Program-made: the position numbers and the translations under genes
Shown: positions 7,888-14,979 of the stretch, piece after piece
How positions within the stretch are numbered: the stretch's first letter is position 1
Layout of the letters: each line of letters begins with the position of its first letter
Assembly (NCBI GenBank): GCA_025360605.1
Contig: JANYBV010000025.1
Span: 1 to 41,582, forward strand
Direction: 5' to 3'
Source: Alphaproteobacteria bacterium
GTDB lineage: Bacteria; Pseudomonadota; Alphaproteobacteria; Rickettsiales; SXRF01
Length of the DNA: 41,582 nt
Notes under the pieces: generated by a model
Seen by the model: the letters and a program-made list of their open reading frames with translations, nothing else
The model's database searches: none
Told to the model about the DNA's origin: nothing

Positions 7888-9845
7888 GTTCTGAGCCTAA
7901 ATCCTCGAATCGCTTTACAGATCGTGAACATTTTGGTGGCCAGATCTCCGATCGTGTAAGTGATTACGCGATGCTTTCATTAGATGTGAATGGAATTATC
8001 ACCCACTGCAATTCCATCAGCGGGCCGTTCAGAGGATACAGCCTTCAGGAGATTATCGGCAAACACTATTCTTTTTTGCATACGGCAGAAGAAAACGCCA
8101 AAGGAAAGCCACAGCAAAACTTGGTCAAATCCATTATCCATGGGTATTATGAAGAAACGGCATATAGATTGCGCAAGGATGGGTCGAGCTTTCTGGCGCA
8201 TGTTATTATTAATCCAATTATTGACCCACAGGGTAAACTTCACGGTTTTTGTAAAGTAACCCATGATATCACCGACAAAATACTCGCCGAACAGCGTTTG
8301 CAGGAAAGCGAAAAGCGATTATCCAGCCTTGTTAACACGGTACTGGATACCATTGTCGACGGGGTGATAACCATTAATGCCAAAGGGCAGATTCAATCTT
8401 ATAACAAAGCATGTTTTGAGCTTTTCGGTTATAAGGCGGAAGAAGTGATCGGACAAAATATCCGTATGCTAATGCCATTGCCTTATCGCCGTGAACATGA
8501 CAGCTACCTCGAAAATTATGAAAAAACCGGAAAAGCAAAAATTATTGGTATAGGCCGTGAAGTTAGTGGCCAGCGCAAAGACGGCAGTGTGTTTCCCATG
8601 GAGCTGGCCGTGGGGCAAACCAACCAGAATGTTGAACATGCCTATGTGGGAATTATCCGCGATATTTCAGAAAGACGCGAAGCAGAAAAAGCACGCGAAC
8701 AGTTGCGGCAATCTCAAAAAATGGAAGCGCTCGGTCAACTAACATCCGGTATCGCCCATGATTTCAATAATTTGCTGGCCGTCATTCTCGGCAATCTGGA
8801 TTTCCTGAAAGAAAAAACAGAAGAAAACAGTCCGTTACAGGATCATATCACCCCAGCTATTGAAGCCACCGAGCATGGCGCCGTGCTTACAAGGCAACTT
8901 CTGGCTTTCGGCCGCAAGCAAAGCTTGCAGCCCAAAACCATATCACTGAATGATCTGCTGACACATTTTTCACAGATGGTCCAACGTACTCTCAATGAGC
9001 GCATCGAGATAGTTCTCAAGCTGGATACCGAGGCCGGAAATGTGCATGTCGATCCTTCCATGCTCGAAAACACTCTGCTTAATCTCGCTATCAATGCAAG
9101 GGATGCCATGACTGACGGCGGAAAGTTGATTTTTGAAACCAAAAACATTTACCTCAACAGGGACTACGCCGATAGCAATATTGATGTCGTGGCCGGTGAT
9201 TATGTGATGATCAAAGTCAGTGATACCGGATCGGGAATGACCAAAGAGGTACTGGAAAAAGCCTTTGAACCTTTTTTCACTACCAAAGGAACAGGACTCG
9301 GCACAGGACTGGGCTTAAGCATGGTGTATGGATTTGTTAAACAAAGTTCCGGGCATATCAAACTTTCCAGCGAAGCAACGCAAGGAACTTCGGTAAAAAT
9401 ATACCTGCCTAAAGTCGAGGGGCATGTTACACCCGATACCAGTAAAGAACAGGTACGCATCCTGTCGCGTGATCCCAAACAGAAAACCGTACTGGTGGTC
9501 GAGGACAATAAAAATGTTCTCAAACTCACCTCATCCATCGTCGAGAATCTTGGCTACACAGTAATCAGTGCTATAAACGGCGATGATGCCTATAAAATTC
9601 TGGAAACCAGAGATGATATCAGCTTACTACTCACCGATGTTATGCTTCCGGGTAAAATCAATGGCCCCGAGCTAGCCAAACTGGCTGTGGAAAAATACCC
9701 TGCTATTAAAATCGTATTTAATTCCGGATATACAGAAAACACCATTCTTCACAATGGAATGCTCGATCATGGGGCGGTACTTATTTCCAAACCGTTTCGA
9801 ATCCAGCAACTGGCAAGCACGCTATTGGAATTACTGAATCAATAG
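7884..9845 (+). CDS. Hybrid sensor histidine kinase with two PAS domains, the second FixL-like
   Basis: A 653-residue soluble kinase with no membrane segment. PAS 1 spans about 25-135 and PAS 2 about 150-270. The HisKA domain has phosphoacceptor H292 in SGIAHDFNNLL, and the ATPase domain has NLAINARDAM, DTGSGM and TGLGTGLGLSMVYGF. The C-terminal receiver is about 530-653, with D585 (LLLTDVMLPG) and K636 (ISKPF). PAS 2 reads EHDSYLENYEKTGKAKIIGI GR, close to the FixL haem pocket. H205 aligns with the FixL proximal haem His and R225 with the distal Arg that contacts oxygen. Two other pocket residues differ (N211 for Arg, K219 for His). Haem-based oxygen or redox sensing is therefore possible but unproven. 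It is cotranscribed with the receiver gene at 7459. Confidence 0.9.
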   Translation: MSSEPKSSNRFTDREHFGGQISDRVSDYAMLSLDVNGIITHCNSISGPFRGYSLQEIIGKHYSFLHTAEENAKGKPQQNLVKSIIHGYYEETAYRLRKDGSSFLAHVIINPIIDPQGKLHGFCKVTHDITDKILAEQRLQESEKRLSSLVNTVLDTIVDGVITINAKGQIQSYNKACFELFGYKAEEVIGQNIRMLMPLPYRREHDSYLENYEKTGKAKIIGIGREVSGQRKDGSVFPMELAVGQTNQNVEHAYVGIIRDISERREAEKAREQLRQSQKMEALGQLTSGIAHDFNNLLAVILGNLDFLKEKTEENSPLQDHITPAIEATEHGAVLTRQLLAFGRKQSLQPKTISLNDLLTHFSQMVQRTLNERIEIVLKLDTEAGNVHVDPSMLENTLLNLAINARDAMTDGGKLIFETKNIYLNRDYADSNIDVVAGDYVMIKVSDTGSGMTKEVLEKAFEPFFTTKGTGLGTGLGLSMVYGFVKQSSGHIKLSSEATQGTSVKIYLPKVEGHVTPDTSKEQVRILSRDPKQKTVLVVEDNKNVLKLTSSIVENLGYTVISAINGDDAYKILETRDDISLLLTDVMLPGKINGPELAKLAVEKYPAIKIVFNSGYTENTILHNGMLDHGAVLISKPFRIQQLASTLLELLNQ

Positions 9846-10117
9846 GCGTCACCCTCCGTTACCTCCCCTGCCCTGTGAGGCCATTAATTAATGGCTATTG
9901 GCAATAAGATTGGTTAATTTTTTCATATAATTTTTACTGCCGAATTTTTGGTTTATTGTTAATATGCTGCTATATATCAACAAAATTTCATTCTTTTACC
10001 TATGAGTAATGATTTCAAATTAACTTATTTAACATTTTTGTCACATAATTCCTTATAATTGTTAACCTTTTGCCGCCATAATTTGAGGGTAATGGCTGGT
10101 CTAAGGGTTTGAATACC
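9846..10117 (+). other. AT-rich intergenic region with a 16-bp palindrome
   Basis: No gene is seen here. GCCATTAATTAATGGC at 9880-9895 is a perfect palindrome that could be a protein-binding site; it lacks a T-tract, so it is not a typical terminator. TATAAT occurs at 9926-9931 and at 10054-10059, but neither has a well-spaced -35 partner. AAGGG at 10103-10107 is a possible ribosome binding site for the gene at 10118. Confidence 0.4.
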
Positions 10118-11920
10118 ATGGGTAGTAGTAACAACCAACGTAATACCGACAAGAAAGAACTCCGGAACTTTGAGAGCAAGTCCGGTATACTTTCTGATAT
10201 CCAGTCCATGGCAGCCGGACTTGTTGGCGCGCAAAAGCCCAGTGACGCTAAAAAGATAAAAGGGCAAATTCAGGGGATGGCTGCCTTGGCGGGGGGGTCA
10301 GCCGCTGCCCAGCTTGCCATTGCCGCTGCTATCATGAGTGCCAATAGCGCGATCGACAGACTGGAACAGGAAGAGCGCGAAACCACCTACCAGCGCATCA
10401 TGGAAAGTAGATTTCTGGATGCCGATATCAAAAACTTATATCAAGGCATCGAAGAACACTTGTCGCCGGAAGAGCGTAAGTACCTTAAGGATATCGATCC
10501 GGAACAGGATTATCAGGTGCATGTCTTCGATAAGCAAGGCAACACCATCGGCACACGCACCGTCAAAGGTTGGGAATTACAAGAAGCCTTCATCATAACG
10601 AAGGCAGAAGAAAAAAAAGCTGTATTGAACTTCTCCCAGCAGCAATCATTGAACCGCAAATTGTATGATAATCCATTGGGACCACAAAATGCTGCCGATG
10701 TCCAGAAAGGTGCTGAACGCTTAGCTAATTTCAAAGATATGATCCGTGAACCAATAACGCTCAGTGGGGTGGACAAAGATTCGAATAGTTTATCAACCTA
10801 TGACGCATTACTCGGTCGCGCGCCTGCCAAAAAGACGGAAGAAAAAACATCATCGCTCGGTACTTTATTTGCTACGAATGCTTCCTACAGTACGTTATCG
10901 AATATGTCGCCTGACGGGGTCGTATATGTTACCACCTCCAAGACCGAAGCACTGAACAAAATTACGGAAAGGGTCAATCGTGACATAGCGATACTGGATC
11001 AGGTCAGTGCGCTGCAAGAAACCGGAACGCCCATGAGCTCTCAAGATAGAAAAAAACTGACAACAGAGCTTGAAAAAATCCTTCAGGGCAATGATCTGGC
11101 TGAATTAGAAGCCCCCCAAATAGCGGATGCAAAAGAAAAAAAGGCCCCTGTTGCTCCGATAATCACCGCAGATGGAAAAACTCCTGAGGTGCTACTGAAT
11201 ATGCCCCGTGTAGATGCCAACAACGAAAAGGCCATCGCCGATGGTTTTCTTGCCACACAAAAACCTGCTGCCACAGCGGTAGCAGGAACACCTGCACCCG
11301 TTATAGCTGATGCCCCGACGTTGCAGCCACCAGCTATTTTGCCGCCGCCTAAAGCAAAAACACCACCCGTTCCTGTTGTGAACTCAGTTAATCCACCAGT
11401 GATGACGGCGGCCGCGCCTGTGATTAGCGATACCCCTACCGTCAAACCTGCTACCGCTTCGGCTTCCGCGATGAAACCAGCCCCCAACACACCGGCACCT
11501 GCCACCGGAAATCCCGCCGCCGCAGCAACCACACCTACCATTAGCGATACTCCTACCGTAAAAGCTATCATTCCGGCACAGACCATAAATGAACCCAATA
11601 TGCTGGATAAGACCAGCATGCTGGCATTTTTAAACGAAGGTTTAGACGAGTTGCCAATAACCCGCTCCCCTCAATCCCCCACAGAAGCATTAGTTCCTAC
11701 GGCCACGCCAAAACTGGCTCCCATCAGCAATTCGCCTGTCAACACTGCACCTGTGACTTCCCCCGCGGTTCCCACCAGCACAGGTACCCCGCCTCCCCCT
11801 CCACCGGCTACGGTTGCCCCTGTCATAAAGCTCGATACAGCACCTACCACTATTACGTTCCCAACAGGCGGTCTTGGGGTCAATGTTCCACAAAGGCCTG
11901 CTAGTCCCAACCGGCAGTAA
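10118..11920 (+). CDS. Unrecognised protein with helical N-terminus and Pro/Ala-rich repeat tail
   Basis: A 600-residue protein of no recognised family. Residues about 45-75 include an Ala/Gly-rich hydrophobic stretch (MAALAGGSAAAQLAIAAAIM) that could be a membrane or membrane-active helix. Residues 75-340 are charged and probably helical (RLEQEERETTYQRIM, HLSPEERKYLKDIDPEQDYQ). From about 345 the chain is low-complexity Pro/Ala/Thr with a degenerate repeat of about 39-40 residues: IADAPTLQ at 396, ISDTPTVK at 436 and again at 475. A poly-proline run lies near 560. There is no standard signal peptide. The ATG at 10118 is preferred to a TTG at 10109, which abuts the AAGGG. The next gene (12040) has a similar Lys/Pro-rich style, so they may be related in function. 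Confidence 0.75.
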   Translation: MGSSNNQRNTDKKELRNFESKSGILSDIQSMAAGLVGAQKPSDAKKIKGQIQGMAALAGGSAAAQLAIAAAIMSANSAIDRLEQEERETTYQRIMESRFLDADIKNLYQGIEEHLSPEERKYLKDIDPEQDYQVHVFDKQGNTIGTRTVKGWELQEAFIITKAEEKKAVLNFSQQQSLNRKLYDNPLGPQNAADVQKGAERLANFKDMIREPITLSGVDKDSNSLSTYDALLGRAPAKKTEEKTSSLGTLFATNASYSTLSNMSPDGVVYVTTSKTEALNKITERVNRDIAILDQVSALQETGTPMSSQDRKKLTTELEKILQGNDLAELEAPQIADAKEKKAPVAPIITADGKTPEVLLNMPRVDANNEKAIADGFLATQKPAATAVAGTPAPVIADAPTLQPPAILPPPKAKTPPVPVVNSVNPPVMTAAAPVISDTPTVKPATASASAMKPAPNTPAPATGNPAAAATTPTISDTPTVKAIIPAQTINEPNMLDKTSMLAFLNEGLDELPITRSPQSPTEALVPTATPKLAPISNSPVNTAPVTSPAVPTSTGTPPPPPPATVAPVIKLDTAPTTITFPTGGLGVNVPQRPASPNRQ

Positions 11921-11969
11921 GCCCCTCAAAAAAGCCAATAATCGTTAATTTATAAGAACAAAACCGTGA

Positions 11970-11998
11970 TTGACTAATGCCTCTTAGTCGGCTATAAG
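11970..11998 (+). promoter_or_regulatory. Strong sigma-70-type promoter before the gene at 12040
   Basis: TTGACT (11970-11975) and TATAAG (11993-11998) with exactly 17 bases between them are each one base from consensus. Transcription would start near 12005, giving a leader of about 35 bases with a GGAGGG ribosome binding site at 12030-12035. The spacer also contains a small inverted repeat (GACTAA / TTAGTC, 11972-11989). Confidence 0.7.
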
Positions 11999-12039
11999 CC
12001 TTATCCAATAGCTAACAAATAGTTAATTTGGAGGGTTCT

Positions 12040-12963
12040 ATGGGTGATAAGCCAGAAGAAAAAAAACCAGCGGATAAGCCAACGGATAAAAAAGCGGATA
12101 AAAAAGTGAACTATGATCCGGTTTTAGAAAAAAACAGGCCCGCGCCAGAAAATCTGACCGATGATCAAAAAAAAGAAAGAAATGAAAAAGCGAAGACAAT
12201 CGCGAATGGTTTGCTCTCCATAAAAGCATGGGATTGGGATGAACATAGAAATAATGTTGCGCTCTTCACTAACTACGGACCCAAAGATACAGTGAAAATC
12301 CTGCGCTTTAATGGCGTAAAAAAGGAATTCTTTCCCAAAGAAGATCCGAACAGTTACTACACCATTTCCGGTTCGGAATACCGCTACGCAATGGCATTAT
12401 CCTTCGGATTAGGCAGCATCAGAAAACTGGATCCTGTACCTCAGAAGATGCTTTCTAAGGAAATTTTCGGTCAGGAAACAGTCCCTTCTGAAGAATCGGA
12501 TGAGTATCTCGCCGGATGCGTCAAAGCGGTTAAATTAAGGTATATTCTTCATGGTGAATCGGCGGCGCGCAGAGCTGCGGAAGACTTGAAAACGGAAGCC
12601 TTGAAAAAAGAAGGCACTGAGAAAAAAGAAGGCGCTGAAAAACCTCCTATTATCGGTGAAAACCCACCCGTCGGCGATAAGCCGCCTGTTCCCGTTGAAA
12701 AGCCGCCCATCTTCGAAAAATCAGGCGATATGTCGATGTTCAACGATGAGACGCTCGATAAGCTGGTTGCCGAAGTTGAAAGAGCAACCGCTGCCAGAAA
12801 CAGTAAGATGCGTGCTGATCTCGGACTGCCGGACCATATCGGTGATGCGCTCAGCAGTGCCAATCTTCAGGTGTCGGGCGTTTCGATGAATACCCCCGCT
12901 CCTAAGCTGGCATTTAAAACAGCCAAAGTGGAAAAAACCAAAGAACCATCCCTCGTCGCTTAA
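12040..12963 (+). CDS. Unrecognised Lys/Glu/Pro-rich cytoplasmic protein
   Basis: A 307-residue protein of unknown family. Residues 1-50 are very Lys/Asp/Pro-rich (KPADKPTDKKADKK). A folded-looking middle (about 55-185) contains IKAWDWDEHRNNVALFTNYG and YYTISGSEYRYAMALSFGLG. A second low-complexity linker (about 187-235: EKKEG repeats, then PPVGDKPPVPVEKPP) leads to a C-terminal helical segment (MFNDETLDKLVAEVERATAA). No signal peptide or membrane segment is seen. ATG 12040 is chosen for its GGAGGG ribosome binding site; an in-frame TTG at 12028 lies inside that site. It has its own strong promoter and ends before a strong terminator, so it is a single-gene unit, possibly also read through from the gene at 10118. 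Function is not inferable. Confidence 0.75.
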   Translation: MGDKPEEKKPADKPTDKKADKKVNYDPVLEKNRPAPENLTDDQKKERNEKAKTIANGLLSIKAWDWDEHRNNVALFTNYGPKDTVKILRFNGVKKEFFPKEDPNSYYTISGSEYRYAMALSFGLGSIRKLDPVPQKMLSKEIFGQETVPSEESDEYLAGCVKAVKLRYILHGESAARRAAEDLKTEALKKEGTEKKEGAEKPPIIGENPPVGDKPPVPVEKPPIFEKSGDMSMFNDETLDKLVAEVERATAARNSKMRADLGLPDHIGDALSSANLQVSGVSMNTPAPKLAFKTAKVEKTKEPSLVA

Positions 12964-13005
12964 TTGCGTCATTGGTTCTAAAAAATACAATGGCCTAAAA
13001 ATATA

Positions 13006-13044
13006 ATGGCCTGAGAGATCGAATGGATCCCTCAGGCCATTTTT
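13006..13044. terminator. Bidirectional intrinsic terminator between convergent genes
   Basis: ATGGCCTGAG (13006-13015) pairs with CTCAGGCCAT (13031-13040), extended inward by GATC/GATC. Five T's follow on the plus strand, and A-rich sequence precedes the stem so that it also works on the minus strand. It serves the gene ending at 12963 (plus) and the lipoprotein gene ending at 13058 (minus). Confidence 0.9.
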
Positions 13045-13057
13045 GTATGCGTAGTTA

Positions 13058-13810
13058 TTAGCCCGCTTTGGCGTGATCTATATAAGGGCTGAAGTTATGG
13101 GCCATTTTACTTTCAAGGTCGCCATTGATGGTATCAATCAGGCGCGATAGCATGCTATTGAGTGCTGCCTTGTGCATATCCGCACCGGCCGCACCGTTGA
13201 CATCCATAGCTTGCTGGGCTGAAATACTGGACACACTCGCCAGTACCGTGCCATCGCGGCTACAGATGCGCATTTCAATCGCAAGCCTTGCATCATAGTG
13301 TTTGTTGCCGTTCAGGCTGGCATTCTGGATAGGCGCGTCCTTAATCACCACCTGCAATTTATTCAAACCACCGGTCGGACGGAGGCGGTTGGCCCAGCTA
13401 TGGACCGCATCCGATGTATCCACCGGCAGATGCTCACGGTAATCCATCGAGATCGGCGCCTTATACTGGTCGATTACCTCGACGCTATATACTTTGAAAT
13501 AGAGCGACTGGTAACGGTCGAACGTCACGTTACCAAGCGTATCGGCCTGCGCATACTGCACCGGCGTTTTATCCAGCGCCGGACGGATACCATGTCGGTA
13601 ACGGTCCATAGCGACAATTTCTTTGGTGTCGGCCCACATTTCATCGGCAATATCCTGATAGGCCTGTGTAATGGATGCGGTGGGAGGAGCGCTTACCGTG
13701 GATTTATAGTACATTCCGGGAATAGGCTGATCGCAGCCGCTTAACACACCGGCGAGCGAAAAAGCCACTATAAACTTCAGGGCTTGGCGTAGATGCTGGA
13801 ACTTCTTCAT
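13058..13810 (-). CDS. Putative lipoprotein of unknown function
   Basis: A 250-residue protein with a lipoprotein signal: MKKFQHLRQALK, a hydrophobic core, then the lipobox LSGC with the modified Cys at about position 26. Asp follows the Cys, which in enteric bacteria would favour retention in the inner membrane; this rule is uncertain in alphaproteobacteria. The mature domain has mixed strands and helices (RYQSLYFKVYSVEVIDQYK, LNKLQVVIKDA, MRICSRDGTVLASVSSI) and resembles no family I can name. The start at 13810 has a GGAGG site; an upstream in-frame ATG at 13849 lacks one. It stands alone between a terminator and a 245-base AT-rich gap. Confidence 0.75.
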   Translation of the reverse strand: MKKFQHLRQALKFIVAFSLAGVLSGCDQPIPGMYYKSTVSAPPTASITQAYQDIADEMWADTKEIVAMDRYRHGIRPALDKTPVQYAQADTLGNVTFDRYQSLYFKVYSVEVIDQYKAPISMDYREHLPVDTSDAVHSWANRLRPTGGLNKLQVVIKDAPIQNASLNGNKHYDARLAIEMRICSRDGTVLASVSSISAQQAMDVNGAAGADMHKAALNSMLSRLIDTINGDLESKMAHNFSPYIDHAKAG

Positions 13811-14055
13811 GACGATCCTCCACTGTCTGATATGTTCAGGATATCGCAACAGCGTAAATAAATCGTTTCAGTTCCGGATTTATTTAGGAAACACCTATAT
13901 TATATCGGTATTTTATAGATAAAATTTATGATAAAAAATAACCTTTTGTTTACGATTGAATTAATGCCAAAAACCGCCCGCAAACCGTGATCCACCCTTG
14001 GTTTGGTGCTGCGAGGGCAAAAAAGGCTAATCTATTGGCAAAAATGATTTTTCGC

Positions 14056-14454
14056 TCAAAACACCGCCTGCGCCAGATTGACAACGGACAAGATGACAAG
14101 CGAAACAAATGTCAGCACCATGCCACGGCTGCGGCTGCCATAGGTCTGGTGTTTAGGCTCTTCATATAACAAGCCATAGGCATGTAAGACCCGCCCCGCC
14201 CAGATGCTGACGCCCAACAGGTTGATAAGCAATACACTCCCGCCACCGTTTTCATAAAACGCCAGCAGAATCAGCAGTAATGGCACATATTCAGCAAAAT
14301 TCGCATGCGTGCGTACAGCACGGTTGAGGTCTTCCCTACCACCATCGGAAAAGGCAATGCGCTCGCGGCGGCGGATACGGATAACAAAAAAGCACAGCAC
14401 CATGAAATGCAACCCCAGAATCGATGCGTATATGGGTGTGTAATGGAGTGTCAT
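14056..14454 (-). CDS. MAPEG family membrane protein
   Basis: A 132-residue integral membrane protein with four helices. The RTHANFAEYVPLLLILLAF segment is the hallmark of the MAPEG family (membrane-associated proteins in eicosanoid and glutathione metabolism). YGLLYEEPKHQTYGSRSRGM in the third loop also fits. Eukaryotic members are glutathione transferases or leukotriene synthases; the bacterial substrate is unknown. AAGGG lies just before the ATG, and the start is only 14 bases past the stop of the coiled-coil gene, so they form an operon. Confidence 0.87.
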   Translation of the reverse strand: MTLHYTPIYASILGLHFMVLCFFVIRIRRRERIAFSDGGREDLNRAVRTHANFAEYVPLLLILLAFYENGGGSVLLINLLGVSIWAGRVLHAYGLLYEEPKHQTYGSRSRGMVLTFVSLVILSVVNLAQAVF

Positions 14455-14468
14455 AGAACCCTTACCTA

Positions 14469-14768
14469 TTATTCTTCAATAATTTGCGTCAGGCGCTTGA
14501 TGGAATCGTCCAATTTGCCGTAAATCGTGGAGGCCACCCTGTGCAACTCGTTATACTGGCGCTGGAGATGGGCAATCGAGCTGTTAAGCTTTTCGCGCTC
14601 TTGCTTGAGGGCGTGGTTTTCATGCTCAAAATAGATGATTTTTTCCTGCTGATCTTCTCCCCCATCGTGCTGAGCCGCCATCTGCTTCAGATTGCCTTCC
14701 AGCCGGTCAAGCGCCTTCACCAGCCGCCTGGTTGCAACGTACAGAGGGTGCGTGGGGGTGTCGGTCAT
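14469..14768 (-). CDS. Small coiled-coil protein upstream of tkt (DUF4164-like)
   Basis: A 99-residue, mostly helical, charged protein (IIYFEHENHALKQEREKLN, HLQRQYNELHRVASTIYGKL, then DDSIKRLTQII) with heptad-like spacing. A short coiled-coil gene, often annotated DUF4164 and near zapA, sits divergently beside tkt-gap-pgk in many alphaproteobacteria, and this looks like that gene. A role in cell division is a guess from that neighbourhood. No clear ribosome binding site precedes the ATG at 14768. Confidence 0.7.
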   Translation of the reverse strand: MTDTPTHPLYVATRRLVKALDRLEGNLKQMAAQHDGGEDQQEKIIYFEHENHALKQEREKLNSSIAHLQRQYNELHRVASTIYGKLDDSIKRLTQIIEE

Positions 14769-14803
14769 CGTCGAAATATCTACTTTTTTAAGTCTGACCG
14801 CCC

Positions 14804-14829
14804 AGAATCCACACTTTTGGATTCTTTTT
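14804..14829 (+). terminator. Small hairpin with T-run in the intergenic region before tkt
   Basis: AGAATCC (14804-14810) and GGATTCT (14819-14825) form a 7-bp stem followed by T's to 14829. It has terminator form on the plus strand, but no plus-strand gene lies upstream. It may end an unseen small transcript or be accidental. Confidence 0.35.
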
Positions 14830-14979
14830 GGTTGAGAAGTTCATTATCGTATGCTTGATACATATTCAATAAGACCACGCGTGGCAACCAGATTGATCGT
14901 AACTTATTCAGCGTACTTCCGGCGAGCATAGCATGGCATCAACAAAGTTAAAGTGTGATTTTTTGGAAAAACAGTCCTT

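Noticed and set aside
9926-9931. TATAAT as promoter for the gene at 10118
   Set aside because: The nearest TTGGCA lies 22 bases upstream and TTGGTT only 10 bases, both outside normal spacing; it is also about 190 bases from the start codon.
13298-13744. Plus-strand 148-codon frame opposite the lipoprotein gene
   Set aside because: The lipoprotein frame has a lipobox and a good ribosome binding site; the opposite frame shows neither.
13987-14169. Plus-strand 60-codon frame near the MAPEG gene
   Set aside because: Half of it lies antisense to the MAPEG gene, and its product is basic with no domain or ribosome binding site.
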